This document shows, in pieces, positions 34,146 to 43,924 of a stretch of 64,000 nucleotides of DNA (position 1 is the first letter of the stretch; the number at the start of each line of letters is the position of its first letter). The notes below the pieces were generated by a model. That model did not search any database. It was not told the origin of the DNA and saw only the letters and a list, made by a program, of their open reading frames with translations. Location of the stretch: positions 1-64,000 of the forward strand of contig OZ243949.1 in assembly GCA_965214305.1 (NCBI GenBank), written 5' to 3'. Both the position numbers and the translations under genes were made by a program. This DNA is from Azophilus sp965214305. Its GTDB lineage: Bacteria > Pseudomonadota > Gammaproteobacteria > Pseudomonadales > Azotimanducaceae.

Positions 34146-36977
34146 ATGGCTGAATCCGATTTTCAGCGTCAGCTGCGCAGTACCCATCTGGCGGGTGCCA
34201 ACGCCATGTACATCGAAGCCATGTACGAGAGTTATCTCGCTGGTGGCGACCTGCCGCCGGAGTGGCGACAGTATTTCCGCGGCCTGCCGCCGGTTACGTC
34301 CGAAGCGGCGGTTGAGGTGCCTCATAGCGGCATCGTCCAGCACTTCGAGCGCATTGGCCGCAACCGCCTCAAGGCGCGGCCGGAGAAACAGAGCGCGGCG
34401 GTGGAAAGCGAGCACCAGCGCAAACAGATGCGCGTTTTGGAGCTCATCGCCGCCTATCGGCATCGGGGCCACAAACGAGCGGACATCGACCCCCTGGGTT
34501 TGATGGAAAGGCCCGAGATGCCGGTGCTTGATCTCGCCTATCACGGCCTGTCCGTTGCTGAGTTCGAGGAGATTTTCGATACGGGCTCGCTGCGCTATGG
34601 CGACGGCAAGGCCAAACTGCGCGAGATTATTGAAACCCTGGAGATGACCTATTGCGGCAGTATCGGTTCCGAGTACATGCACATCGTACAGGCGGACGAG
34701 CAGATCTGGGTGCAGCAGAAATTGGAATCGGTGCGTGCCCGCCCACCACTGACCGTGGCCCAAAAGCGCCGCATTCTCGAACGCCTCACGGCGGCGGAGG
34801 GTTTGGAGAAGTATCTGCACGGGCGCTACCCCGGCACCAAGCGTTTTGGTCTCGAGGGCGCCGAATCCCTCATTCCCTGTTTGCACGAATTGCTGCGTCG
34901 GCTCGGCAGCCACGATGTCATCGAAACCGTCGTTGGCATGGCACATCGCGGTCGCTTGAACGTGCTCGTCAACATATTGGGCAAGGATCCTTGGGATCTG
35001 TTCAGCGAATTTGACGGCAAGATTGACGATGCGGCCAGTACGGGCGATGTGAAATACCATCAGGGCTTTTCCACCAATATCATGACGCCCGACGGCGAGA
35101 TGCACTTGGCGCTCGCCTTCAACCCCTCGCATTTGGAAATTGTCGGTCCGGTGGTGACCGGTTCCGTGCGCGCCCGCCAAGACCGCCGCCGCGACTACGG
35201 CGGCGACCTGGTGGTGCCCATCGTCATACACGGCGATGCGGCCTTCTCCGGCCAGGGCGTGGTGATGGAAACGTTGCAGATGTCCCAAACCCGGGGCTTC
35301 AAAACCGGCGGCACCGTCCACATCATTTTGAACAACCAGATTGGTTTCACCACGCACCGGCAGGACGACGCGCGCTCCACCGAGTACTGCACCGAAATCG
35401 CCAAAATGGTTCAGGCCCCTATTTTCCACGTCAACGGCGACGACCCCGAGGCGGTGATCTTCGTCACCCGGCTTGCCGCCGAGTACCGCATGTATTTCCG
35501 CAAGGATGTGGTGATCGACCTGGTTTGCTATCGCCGCCGCGGCCACAACGAATCCGAAGAACCCATGAAAACGCAGCCGCTGATGTACAAGCGGATTCGC
35601 GCCCTGCCGACAACCCGGGAGCGCTATGTGGAGAAGTTGGTTGCCGAACAGGTGGTGACGCGCAACGAAGCCAACGACATGGTGGACCGGTACCGCACGA
35701 CGCTGGAAAGCGGCGGCCATGTGGCGCTTTCCATCGTGCAACAACCCAATGCCAGCCTGTTCGTGGATTGGCGCCCCTATCTCGGCCACGAGTGGACCGC
35801 GGCGGCCGACACCAGGGTGCCCAAAGAGCGCTTTGTCGATATCGCCGAGCGGCTTGGCCGGGTGCCCGACGGCTTTGTTTTGCAACGTCAGGTGCAAAAG
35901 GCGATGGATGAACGCGCCCGCATGACCGCCGGGGAAATGCCGGTGAATTGGGGTTATGCGGAGCTCATGGCCTACGGTACCCTGGTTGATGAGGGCCACG
36001 GCGTGCGACTCACCGGCCAGGATGTGGGCGTCGGCACCTTTTCTCATCGCCACGCCTGCCTCTACAACCAAAGCGACGGCAAGCGTTACATTCCGCTCAA
36101 CCATCTTTCCGAGTCCACCAACTTTGATGTCTACGACTCGCTGCTCTCCGAGGAGGCGGTACTCGCCTTCGAATACGGCTATGCCACCACCGCGCCCAGG
36201 GAACTGATCGTTTGGGAAGCGCAATTTGGCGACTTTGCCAACGGTGCCCAGGTGGTGATTGATCAATTCGTTTCGTCGGGGGAAGTCAAATGGGCACGGC
36301 TTTGCGGCCTGACGATGCTCTTGCCGCACGGCTACGAGGGCGCCGGCCCGGAACATTCGTCGGCGCGCCTTGAGCGCTACCTGCAATTATGCGCGGAACA
36401 CAATATGCAGGTGTGCGTGCCGACCACACCGGCGCAGGCGTTCCACATGCTGCGTCGCCAAGTGATTCGCCCGTTGCGCAAGCCCCTGATTGCGCTGACA
36501 CCCAAGAGCCTGCTGCGGCATAAGCTGGCGGTGTCCGGGCTGGATGAACTCCATGACGGCGCCTTTCAAACCGTGCTGCCGGAAATCGATGATCTCGACC
36601 CCGAGGCCGTGGAGCGGCTCGTGCTTTGCAGCGGCAAGGTGTATTACGAATTGCTTGAGGCGCGCCGCGCCAAGGGGGCGCAAAATATTGCCATCCTGCG
36701 TATCGAGCAGCTGTACCCCTACCCGAGAGAAGCTTTGGCAAAGGCCATTGCGCCCTATGCGCGGGTACGGCGGCTGATCTGGTGCCAGGAGGAACCGCAG
36801 AATCAGGGTGCCTGGTATCAGACGCAACATCAGATACGCCAGGTGATCGCCGGGTTGGGCACATTTCCGCCCTTGGAATACGCCGGTCGGGATTCTTTCG
36901 CCGCAACCGCCGGAGGCTACCAGCAAATGCACAATGATCGGCAACAACGATTGGTCAACGCGGCACTGTTCGGATAA
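34146..36977 (+). CDS. sucA: 2-oxoglutarate dehydrogenase E1 component
   Basis: This 943-residue thiamine-diphosphate enzyme is of full family length. It has the N-terminal E1o segment (GGDLPPEWRQYFRGL), the central MAHRGRLNVLVNILGK, the ThDP/Mg motif NGDDPEAV...LVCYRRRGHNESEEP, and the C-terminal transketolase-like half with FGDFANGAQVVIDQF and WCQEEPQNQGAW. It decarboxylates 2-oxoglutarate and loads SucB. It continues the sdh operon. Confidence 0.96.
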   Translation: MAESDFQRQLRSTHLAGANAMYIEAMYESYLAGGDLPPEWRQYFRGLPPVTSEAAVEVPHSGIVQHFERIGRNRLKARPEKQSAAVESEHQRKQMRVLELIAAYRHRGHKRADIDPLGLMERPEMPVLDLAYHGLSVAEFEEIFDTGSLRYGDGKAKLREIIETLEMTYCGSIGSEYMHIVQADEQIWVQQKLESVRARPPLTVAQKRRILERLTAAEGLEKYLHGRYPGTKRFGLEGAESLIPCLHELLRRLGSHDVIETVVGMAHRGRLNVLVNILGKDPWDLFSEFDGKIDDAASTGDVKYHQGFSTNIMTPDGEMHLALAFNPSHLEIVGPVVTGSVRARQDRRRDYGGDLVVPIVIHGDAAFSGQGVVMETLQMSQTRGFKTGGTVHIILNNQIGFTTHRQDDARSTEYCTEIAKMVQAPIFHVNGDDPEAVIFVTRLAAEYRMYFRKDVVIDLVCYRRRGHNESEEPMKTQPLMYKRIRALPTTRERYVEKLVAEQVVTRNEANDMVDRYRTTLESGGHVALSIVQQPNASLFVDWRPYLGHEWTAAADTRVPKERFVDIAERLGRVPDGFVLQRQVQKAMDERARMTAGEMPVNWGYAELMAYGTLVDEGHGVRLTGQDVGVGTFSHRHACLYNQSDGKRYIPLNHLSESTNFDVYDSLLSEEAVLAFEYGYATTAPRELIVWEAQFGDFANGAQVVIDQFVSSGEVKWARLCGLTMLLPHGYEGAGPEHSSARLERYLQLCAEHNMQVCVPTTPAQAFHMLRRQVIRPLRKPLIALTPKSLLRHKLAVSGLDELHDGAFQTVLPEIDDLDPEAVERLVLCSGKVYYELLEARRAKGAQNIAILRIEQLYPYPREALAKAIAPYARVRRLIWCQEEPQNQGAWYQTQHQIRQVIAGLGTFPPLEYAGRDSFAATAGGYQQMHNDRQQRLVNAALFG

Positions 36978-36981
36978 AGCG

Positions 36982-38199
36982 ATGGATATCAAAGCCCCGG
37001 CGTTTCCCGAATCGATCACCGAAGGCACCGTTGCCGTATGGCACAAGGCGCCCGGCGAGTCCATTCGACGCGATGATTTGCTTGTCGATATCGAAACCGA
37101 CAAGGTGGTTCTAGAAGTGGTCGCGCCGACCGACGGCCAACTCACCCAGGTGGTCAAGCAGGAGGGCGATATCGTCGCCAGCGAGGAATTGCTCGCCACC
37201 TTCGAGCCGGGCGAGGCGGCGCTTCCCGCCATGCCGGGTACAGGCAGCGCGCCCTCGGCCCCGGAAACGGTGAGCGCGAGCCCCGCCGCACGCAAAATGG
37301 CGGAGGAAAAGGGGCTCGATATTGCCCGAGTGCAAGGCACGGGCCGCGATGGCCGCATCACCAAAGATGATGTGGCGCAATTCGTCGAGGAAGAGCGCCC
37401 CACGCCGCCGCCGGGCACGGCACCCAAGCCGGCCGACCCGGAACCGCCACAATCGGCGCCCAGCCCAGCGCAATTTGACACCGGGAGCGCAGCGGAACGG
37501 GTAGAGCGGCGCGTACCGATGACCCGGCTGCGCGCCAGCATTGCCCGACGTTTGGTCGAAGCCCAGCACAACGCCGCCATGCTGACCACTTTCAACGAGG
37601 TGGACATGTCGCCGGTCATGGCGCTGCGGCGCAAATACCAGGATGAATTCCGGGCCCGGCACAACGGCACCCGCCTTGGCTTCATGTCTTTCTTTGTGCG
37701 CGCCGCGGTCGAGGCGTTGAAACGCTTCCCGGCGGTCAACGCCTCCATTGACGGCAACGATATCGTCTATCACGGATATTACGACATCGGCGTGGCGGTC
37801 AATACCGATCGGGGGTTGGTGGTGCCGGTGGTGCGCGATGCCGATGCGCTGGGCATGGCGCAAATTGAAGACCAGATCAACGAGTACGGCGAAAAAGCGC
37901 GCGCGGGCAAACTCACCATCGAGGAAATGTCCGGCGGCACCTTCACGCTCTCGAATGGTGGCATATTCGGCTCCCTGCTCTCGACACCCATCCTGAACCC
38001 GCCCCAGACCGGCATTTTAGGCATGCACAAGATTCAGGAACGGCCCGTGGTTCAAGACGGAGAAGTTGTTGCCCGCCCGATGATGTATCTGGCGCTCTCC
38101 TACGATCATCGTCTTATCGACGGCAGCGACGCGGTGCGTTTTCTGGTGACGATCAAGGGCCTGCTTGAGGACCCCGCGCGAATTCTTTTGGAATTGTGA
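36982..38199 (+). CDS. sucB: 2-oxoglutarate dehydrogenase E2, dihydrolipoyl succinyltransferase
   Basis: This 405-residue E2 has one lipoyl domain (lipoyl Lys in DIETDKVVLEV, about 43), a subunit-binding domain (SPAARKMAEEKGLDIARVQGTGRDGRITKDDV region, about 100-135), an Ala/Pro linker and the acetyltransferase-type catalytic core with SYDHRLIDGSDAVRFL (catalytic His). ATG 36982 is 4 bp after the sucA stop. Confidence 0.95.
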   Translation: MDIKAPAFPESITEGTVAVWHKAPGESIRRDDLLVDIETDKVVLEVVAPTDGQLTQVVKQEGDIVASEELLATFEPGEAALPAMPGTGSAPSAPETVSASPAARKMAEEKGLDIARVQGTGRDGRITKDDVAQFVEEERPTPPPGTAPKPADPEPPQSAPSPAQFDTGSAAERVERRVPMTRLRASIARRLVEAQHNAAMLTTFNEVDMSPVMALRRKYQDEFRARHNGTRLGFMSFFVRAAVEALKRFPAVNASIDGNDIVYHGYYDIGVAVNTDRGLVVPVVRDADALGMAQIEDQINEYGEKARAGKLTIEEMSGGTFTLSNGGIFGSLLSTPILNPPQTGILGMHKIQERPVVQDGEVVARPMMYLALSYDHRLIDGSDAVRFLVTIKGLLEDPARILLEL

Positions 38200-38212
38200 G
38201 TTTGAGATAAGG

Positions 38213-39655
38213 ATGGAAGATCAATTTGATGTCGTCGTCATCGGTGCCGGGCCAGCGGGCTATGCCGCCGCGATTCGGGCCGCGCAGTTGGGGATGTCGA
38301 CGGCCTGCATCGACAAGTCGCTCGGCAAGGACGGCAAGCCGGCTCTTGGCGGCACCTGTTTGAACTGGGGCTGCATTCCCTCGAAGGCGTTGCTGGATGC
38401 CTCGCACAAATACAGGGAGGCGTCCGCGCATCTCGGCGATGTCGGTATCGTCGTTGAGGGGGTATCCATTGATGTTCCCAAAATGATTGCCCGCAAAGAC
38501 GCGGTGGTGGCGGGCCTTACCGGCGGCATTGCGGCGCTCTTCAAGGGCAATGGCGTGACCAGCCTGCCGGGCGTTGGTCGGCTGTTGCCCGGCCCGCGGG
38601 TGGAATATCGCGGCCACGACGGCGAATCGCACAGGCTCAGGGCCGGCAATGTGGTGCTTGCCCCGGGGTCGATACCCGCGCACATACCGCCAACGCCGGT
38701 CGATGGCGCCGCTGTGGTGGACTCCACCGGTGCCTTGGAGTTCCAGCAAGTGCCGCAACGGCTCGGGGTCATTGGCGCTGGCGTGATCGGTTTGGAACTC
38801 GGTAGCGTTTGGGCTCGGCTGGGTTCGCAAGTGGTCGTCTTGGAAGCCTTGCCGGACTTTCTGCCCATGGCCGACCGGCGTATTGCCCGGGATGCCCTCA
38901 AGATCTTTCGTGGCCAGGGCCTGGATATTCGGCTCGGAACCCGGGTCACCGCTTCGGAAGTTGGCGCCCGGGGTGTCAAGGTGGCTTACGAGGACGAGGG
39001 TGGCGCGCAATCCATCAAAGTGGACAAACTCATTGTCGCCGTCGGTCGTCGGCCCTGTACGGAGGGGCTGTTCGACCCCGGCAGCGGCGTGGCCCTGGAT
39101 GCCCGGGGCTTTATCAGCGTGAACGAACTTTGCGCCACCGACGCGGCCAATGTTTACGCTGTGGGCGACTGCGTGCGCGGCCCCATGCTGGCGCACAAGG
39201 GTGCGGAGGAGGGCGTCATGGTCGTCGAGCGCATCGCTGGCCACAAACCGCTCGTCAACTACGACACGGTGCCCAACGTTATCTATACGCACCCCGAGAT
39301 TGCCTGGGTCGGTAAAACCGAAGAGGAGCTTACCGCCAGCGGTGTGGCCTTCAATACCGGCACCTTTGCCTTTGCCGCCAGCGGGCGGGCGCTCGCGGCG
39401 AACGATGCGGCCGGGTTCGTTAAGATCATTGCCGAGGCGCAAACCGACCGCATTCTCGGTGCCCACATACTTGGCCCCCAGGCATCGGAGTTGGTCGCTC
39501 AGGCCGTCATAGCCATGGAATTTGATGCCAGCGCCGAAGACTTGGGGCTGACGATATTTGCCCACCCGACGCTTTCCGAGGCCGTACACGAGGCGGCCCT
39601 GGGTGTTGCCGGCGATGCCATTCACATGATGAACCGCAAGCGGCGCGGGAGCTGA
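38213..39655 (+). CDS. lpdA: Dihydrolipoyl dehydrogenase (E3)
   Basis: This 480-residue flavoenzyme reoxidises the lipoyl groups. FAD motif VVVIGAGPAGYAAAI lies at 7-21. The redox disulphide is in GGTCLNWGCIPSKALL (two Cys five apart), the NAD fold starts VIGAGVIGLELGSVW, and the C-terminal His-Glu pair lies in FAHPTLSEAVHEA. ATG 38213 is 13 bp after sucB. It probably serves the 2-oxoglutarate complex made by its neighbours. Confidence 0.95.
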   Translation: MEDQFDVVVIGAGPAGYAAAIRAAQLGMSTACIDKSLGKDGKPALGGTCLNWGCIPSKALLDASHKYREASAHLGDVGIVVEGVSIDVPKMIARKDAVVAGLTGGIAALFKGNGVTSLPGVGRLLPGPRVEYRGHDGESHRLRAGNVVLAPGSIPAHIPPTPVDGAAVVDSTGALEFQQVPQRLGVIGAGVIGLELGSVWARLGSQVVVLEALPDFLPMADRRIARDALKIFRGQGLDIRLGTRVTASEVGARGVKVAYEDEGGAQSIKVDKLIVAVGRRPCTEGLFDPGSGVALDARGFISVNELCATDAANVYAVGDCVRGPMLAHKGAEEGVMVVERIAGHKPLVNYDTVPNVIYTHPEIAWVGKTEEELTASGVAFNTGTFAFAASGRALAANDAAGFVKIIAEAQTDRILGAHILGPQASELVAQAVIAMEFDASAEDLGLTIFAHPTLSEAVHEAALGVAGDAIHMMNRKRRGS

Positions 39656-39698
39656 TCTTGGCCCCATTTGGATGCGGCCCGCCGCAGCGGATGAGAGC

Positions 39699-39740
39699 GG
39701 ATTTTCGCTTTCGCGACTTCCTACGACGCAGGCTCTTGGG
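39699..39740 (-). repeat. Variant MITE-like end between lpdA and sucC
   Basis: GGATTTTCGCTTTCGCGACTT matches the subterminal part of the MITE-like element, then the variant tip CCTACGACGCAGGCTCTTGG follows. It is the only part of the element in the 183-bp gap. It may influence read-through from lpdA to sucC. Confidence 0.55.
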
Positions 39741-39838
39741 CCCCAGGCTCTCAGGCGATGCATCGGCGTCCGCGGCCGGGGGTTGCTGAGATATGCGGAT
39801 TGGATTCGCGGCACTAAAACGCTTCTATAGGTCAGGAT

Positions 39839-41008
39839 ATGAATTTGCATGAGTATCAGGCCAAGCGCCTGTTTGCCGAGTACGGCCTGCCCGTTTCGAA
39901 CGGGGTTGTGGCGAACAGCGCCGCTGCGGCGGTGGCCGCGGCCCAAGAAATCGGCGGCGAGCGTTGGGCCCTGAAAGTACAGGTACACGCTGGCGGCCGG
40001 GGCAAGGCGGGCGGTGTCAAGGTGGCCGGTGCGCTCGACGAGGTGCGGGCCTTTGCCGAACGTTGGATTGGCGGCAGCCTCGTCACGGTACAAACCGATG
40101 CGCAAGGGCAACCGGTACAGAGCATCTATGTGGAGAGTTGCGTCGGTATTGATCGGGAACTGTATCTCGGTGCCGTGATCGACCGCAGCAGTCGGCGCAT
40201 CGTTTTCATGGCATCGACCGAAGGCGGCGTTGAAATCGAGCAAGTGGCGGCAGAGACCCCGGAGAAGATTTTGCGGGCAACCCTGGATCCCTATATCGGG
40301 GCGCAACCCTATCAGGGGCGGTCGCTGGCATTTCGGCTGGGGCTTAAGGGCGGCCAAATTCAACAGTTCACCGACATCTTCGTGAAACTGGCGCGTTTGT
40401 TTCAGGAATTGGACTGTTCGCTGGTGGAGATCAACCCGCTGGTGGTGACCACGGACGGCACGGTGCATTGTCTGGACGCCAAAATGAACATTGACGGCAA
40501 TGCCCTGCACCGGCAGCAACGCCTTGCCGAGCTGCGCGACCCCTCCCAAGAGGACGAACGCGAGGCGCGGGCGGGGGAATTTGGCTTAAATTATGTGGCG
40601 CTCGACGGCAACATCGGCTGCATGGTGAACGGTGCCGGCCTTGCCATGGGCACCATGGATTTAGTGAAAATTCACGGCGGCAGCCCGGCCAATTTTCTTG
40701 ACGTGGGCGGCGGGGCAACGCGCCAGGCGGTCTCGGAAGCCTTTAAAATCATCCTTTCCGATGCGGCGGTGAAGGCCGTTTTAATCAATATTTTCGGCGG
40801 CATCGTCAGTTGCGCGGTCATTGCCGAAGGCATCATCGGCGCGGTCGAGGAAGTGGGGGTGAGGGTACCCGTCATCGTTCGCTTCGAGGGCAACAGCGCC
40901 GGGCGCGGGCGCGAGATTCTGGCCGCCAGCGGCTTGAATATCATTGCCGCCGAATCACTCCAGGAAGCCGCCCGGAAATCGGTTGTGGCGACGGGCGGGG
41001 CGCGATGA
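39839..41008 (+). CDS. sucC: Succinyl-CoA synthetase beta subunit
   Basis: This 389-residue subunit opens MNLHEYQAKRLFAEYGLP and has the ATP-grasp domain with KVQVHAGGRGKAGGVK (about 46-61) and the C-terminal ligase domain with GGGATRQAVSEAFKIILSD and INIFGGIVSCAVIAEGI. It carries substrate-level phosphorylation from succinyl-CoA. Length is typical. sucD follows after 70 bp. Confidence 0.95.
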   Translation: MNLHEYQAKRLFAEYGLPVSNGVVANSAAAAVAAAQEIGGERWALKVQVHAGGRGKAGGVKVAGALDEVRAFAERWIGGSLVTVQTDAQGQPVQSIYVESCVGIDRELYLGAVIDRSSRRIVFMASTEGGVEIEQVAAETPEKILRATLDPYIGAQPYQGRSLAFRLGLKGGQIQQFTDIFVKLARLFQELDCSLVEINPLVVTTDGTVHCLDAKMNIDGNALHRQQRLAELRDPSQEDEREARAGEFGLNYVALDGNIGCMVNGAGLAMGTMDLVKIHGGSPANFLDVGGGATRQAVSEAFKIILSDAAVKAVLINIFGGIVSCAVIAEGIIGAVEEVGVRVPVIVRFEGNSAGRGREILAASGLNIIAAESLQEAARKSVVATGGAR

Positions 41009-41078
41009 TTGGCAATGTGGGCGGCTGGCATCGAACAACCGGCCGATAGCTCGCCGTGCCGGCGAGGGGGTTTGATTC

Positions 41079-41954
41079 ATGAGCATCTTGGTTAACAGCA
41101 GCACGCGCGTTATTTGTCAGGGATTCACGGGAGCCCAGGGCACCCTGCACTGCGAGCAGGCCATCGCCTACGGAACCCAACTGGTCGGCGGCGTCACACC
41201 GGGCAAGGGCGGTACCACCCACCTCGAACGGCCGGTATTCAACACCGTTGCCGAGGCGGTGGCGGCGACGGGGGCGACCGCTTCGGTCATCTATGTGCCG
41301 GCGGCATTCTGCAAGGATTCGATTCTCGAAGCACTTGATGCCGGCCTCGAACTTATCGTCTGCATCACCGAGGGTGTGCCCACGCTCGACATGCTCGCGG
41401 TCAGGGCACGGCTCGACCTCGGCAATGCGCGCCTGATTGGCCCTAACTGCCCGGGCGTCATCACGCCGGACCAATGCAAGATCGGCATCATGCCCGGCGA
41501 AATTCATTTGGCCGGCAAGGTGGGCATCGTCTCCCGCTCCGGCACCCTGACCTACGAAGCCGTCAAGCAAACCACCGATCGCGGCTTCGGCCAAAGCACC
41601 TGTGTCGGCATCGGCGGTGACCCGATACCCGGTAGCCAATTCACCGATATCCTGGCGTTGTTCCAGGAAGATGCGGATACGGAAGCCATCGTTATGGTCG
41701 GTGAAATTGGCGGTGCCGCGGAAGAGGAAGCGGCGGCTTTCATCCGCACCCGGGTCACCAAACCGGTCGTCGCCTACATTGCTGGCGTCACCGCGCCACC
41801 GGGCAAACGCATGGGCCACGCCGGTGCCATCGTCGCGGGCGGCAAGGGCACGGCCGCCGAAAAATTTGCCGCCCTTGAAGCGGCGGGCGTCAAAACAGTG
41901 CGCAGCTTGGCCGACATCGGCGATGCACTGGCGGCGGTGACGGGTTGGGCATGA
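41079..41954 (+). CDS. sucD: Succinyl-CoA synthetase alpha subunit
   Basis: This 291-residue subunit has the CoA-binding N-terminus (VICQGFTGAQGTLHCEQAI), IGPNCPGVITPDQCKIGIMP, and the phosphorylated active-site His in KRMGHAGAIVAGGKGTA. The start is preceded by GAGGGGG. A small stem (CTCGCCG/CGGCGAG) lies in the 70-bp gap to sucC. It ends the TCA operon. Confidence 0.95.
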   Translation: MSILVNSSTRVICQGFTGAQGTLHCEQAIAYGTQLVGGVTPGKGGTTHLERPVFNTVAEAVAATGATASVIYVPAAFCKDSILEALDAGLELIVCITEGVPTLDMLAVRARLDLGNARLIGPNCPGVITPDQCKIGIMPGEIHLAGKVGIVSRSGTLTYEAVKQTTDRGFGQSTCVGIGGDPIPGSQFTDILALFQEDADTEAIVMVGEIGGAAEEEAAAFIRTRVTKPVVAYIAGVTAPPGKRMGHAGAIVAGGKGTAAEKFAALEAAGVKTVRSLADIGDALAAVTGWA

Positions 41955-42090
41955 GCGGTTTGGAAACTGTTGGAACCAGGTTGCCCGACCTGTTCATCAA
42001 CGGGCCGGGCCGGATTCCTCTTTAGGGGATTGCCACCGCAACCATCGCGGCCCTCGGCGAGATGGGTGGGCTAACCGCTGCCCGCCATCC

Positions 42091-43716
42091 TTATTCTGCA
42101 ATGCCCAGTGCGGTGAGAGCGGTGCGCTTTGCCCATTTGTAGTCCGCCTTGCCGTTCGGCGCCCGCTGGACGCTGTCCACGAACAGCACCTGCTTCGGCA
42201 CTTTGTAACCCGCCAGCTGTTCGCGGGTGAAGTCGATGAGGTCGGCCTCGGCCAAGGTGTTCGCCCGGCTGCGCGAAGCCACCGCCACCACCCGTTCGCC
42301 GAAGTGCTCGTCGGGGATGCCGACCACCAGGCTGTCGGTGATCTCCGGGTGGCGCTTGATCGCCTCCTCCACTTCTTCCGGGAACACCTTTTCGCCCGCC
42401 GTATTGATACAGGCACTGCCCCGCCCCAGAAGCCGGATGGTGCCGTCGGCTGCAATGGTGGCGAAGTCGCCCGGAAAACTGTAGCGCACACCGTCGATTT
42501 CACGGAAAGTGGCGGCGCTCTTCTCCGCATCCTTGTAGTATCCGACGGGAACGCTGCCGCTGGCGGCGATCATGCCCATTTCCCCCGAGCCGGGTCTGAC
42601 TTCGCGGCCATCGTCGGTAAAGACTTTCACGCCCTCGTTGAGCACGAACTTGGCGGTTTCGGAGCTGGCCTCGCGGGTCGTGACGTTGCTGCCCATGCCG
42701 CCTTCGCTGGAGCCGATGACATCGACCAGCGCCATGTCGTGATGCTTTAGCAGGCCCTGCTTATTCTCCGTGCTCCACATAACGCCGCTGGAGATGATTT
42801 GCCGCAGGCTGGCAAGGTCGTAGGGATTGCCAAGGCGCGCCGCCTCGTCCAGCGCCGCCAACAGGGGTCGGGCGAAGGCGTCGCCGACAATGACGAGATC
42901 GGTGACGCGGTGGCGTTGCACCAGTTCCCAAAGATGGTCGGCATCAAGCCCCGGCCGGGGCGAGAGCACCACGGCGCCGCCCACCGACAGAGGCGCGAAA
43001 GCGCCAATCCACACGCCGGTGCCGTGCATGAGCGGACAGGCGGGCAGAGAGATGGGCGCAGCTTCGCCAATGGCCTCAATCAGGGCGGGCACCTCGGCAA
43101 GGCATCCGGGCGGGGGCAGTTCCCGGCCGATGGCACCCATACCCATTAGTGCTTGGCAGAATGGGCCGCCCTGATACATAACGCCCTTCGGCAGGCCCGT
43201 GGTGCCGCCGGTGTAGAGCATGTAGATGCTTGAGGGATCACGGTCGATGCGCGCCATGGGTGTGGCGGCGCCGATGGCGCTTGCATAATCCAAGGTGTCG
43301 TTGAGCGGCGCTGCGGTGCCGTCGTTTACTTGGATGTAGAGCTTGACCTTCGGCAAGCGGTGGCGGATAGCCGAGAGGCGCTCGGCGTAGCAAGCCTGGA
43401 AAACCACCGCTTCGACATCGGCGTTGTCGAGCAGATAGACCAGTTCGTCGGCCTTGTAGCGGTAGTTCACGTTGATCGGGCAACCGCCGATCTTGAACGC
43501 GGCGTACTGCGCTTCGAGATATTCGCCGCGGTTGTGCAGGTAAGTACCCACCTTGGCATCAACGCCCAAGTCATGGGCGCTGTACACCGCCGCCAACCGG
43601 GCCGCCCGGTCATCGAACGCACGCCAGCTAAGCGTCTGCCCATCGCAAACCACCGCGGGTTTGTGGCCAATGGTATCGGCAATGAGTTCCCAGGCCGTCG
43701 CGAAATGGAAATCCAT
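42091..43716 (-). CDS. AMP-binding acyl-CoA synthetase
   Basis: This 541-residue adenylate-forming enzyme has P-loop YTGGTTGLPKGVMY (about 167-180), the A5/A7 region YSFPGDFATI with GRGSACINTAGEKVFPEEVEEAI, and a C-terminal PNGKADYKW with the catalytic Lys. It resembles FadD3/FadD13-type ligases that activate fatty or cyclic acids. The substrate is not determined. It converges with sucD and is divergent from htpG. No catabolic partners are adjacent. Confidence 0.88.
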   Translation of the reverse strand: MDFHFATAWELIADTIGHKPAVVCDGQTLSWRAFDDRAARLAAVYSAHDLGVDAKVGTYLHNRGEYLEAQYAAFKIGGCPINVNYRYKADELVYLLDNADVEAVVFQACYAERLSAIRHRLPKVKLYIQVNDGTAAPLNDTLDYASAIGAATPMARIDRDPSSIYMLYTGGTTGLPKGVMYQGGPFCQALMGMGAIGRELPPPGCLAEVPALIEAIGEAAPISLPACPLMHGTGVWIGAFAPLSVGGAVVLSPRPGLDADHLWELVQRHRVTDLVIVGDAFARPLLAALDEAARLGNPYDLASLRQIISSGVMWSTENKQGLLKHHDMALVDVIGSSEGGMGSNVTTREASSETAKFVLNEGVKVFTDDGREVRPGSGEMGMIAASGSVPVGYYKDAEKSAATFREIDGVRYSFPGDFATIAADGTIRLLGRGSACINTAGEKVFPEEVEEAIKRHPEITDSLVVGIPDEHFGERVVAVASRSRANTLAEADLIDFTREQLAGYKVPKQVLFVDSVQRAPNGKADYKWAKRTALTALGIAE

Positions 43717-43856
43717 GCGTCCTCACCCTGTTGGATTGTTACTGTTGCGGCTAATGTACGGCTCGATGCCGCCAAGTGCCAGTGTTTGTGGATAGCCCGC
43801 CCATCTCACCAACCGCCCGGAAGTGATGGATGCCCTCATCGGTTCCCCGGTCGGGG

Positions 43857-43884
43857 CTTGATTTTCGCGGTCTTGGCCCAATTT
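43857..43884 (+). promoter_or_regulatory. Candidate heat-shock (sigma-32) promoter for htpG
   Basis: CTTGAT at 43857-43862, a 14-bp spacer and CCCAATTT at 43877-43884 fit the sigma-32 consensus (CTTGAA, 11-16 bp, CCCCATNT). It lies about 40 bp upstream of the htpG ATG, a heat-shock gene in related bacteria. Confidence 0.5.
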
Positions 43885-43924
43885 ATGGCCAATCGCCCAA
43901 GCGCCAACGGAAAAATCGTGACCC

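Noticed and set aside
34005..36386. 793-codon minus-strand frame over sucA/sdhB
   Set aside because: Shadow of two clearly identified TCA-cycle genes; His-, Gly- and Val-rich product with no motif.
38153..40549. 798-codon minus-strand frame over lpdA and sucC
   Set aside because: Shadow that spans two real genes and a repeat-bearing intergenic gap; no recognisable domain.
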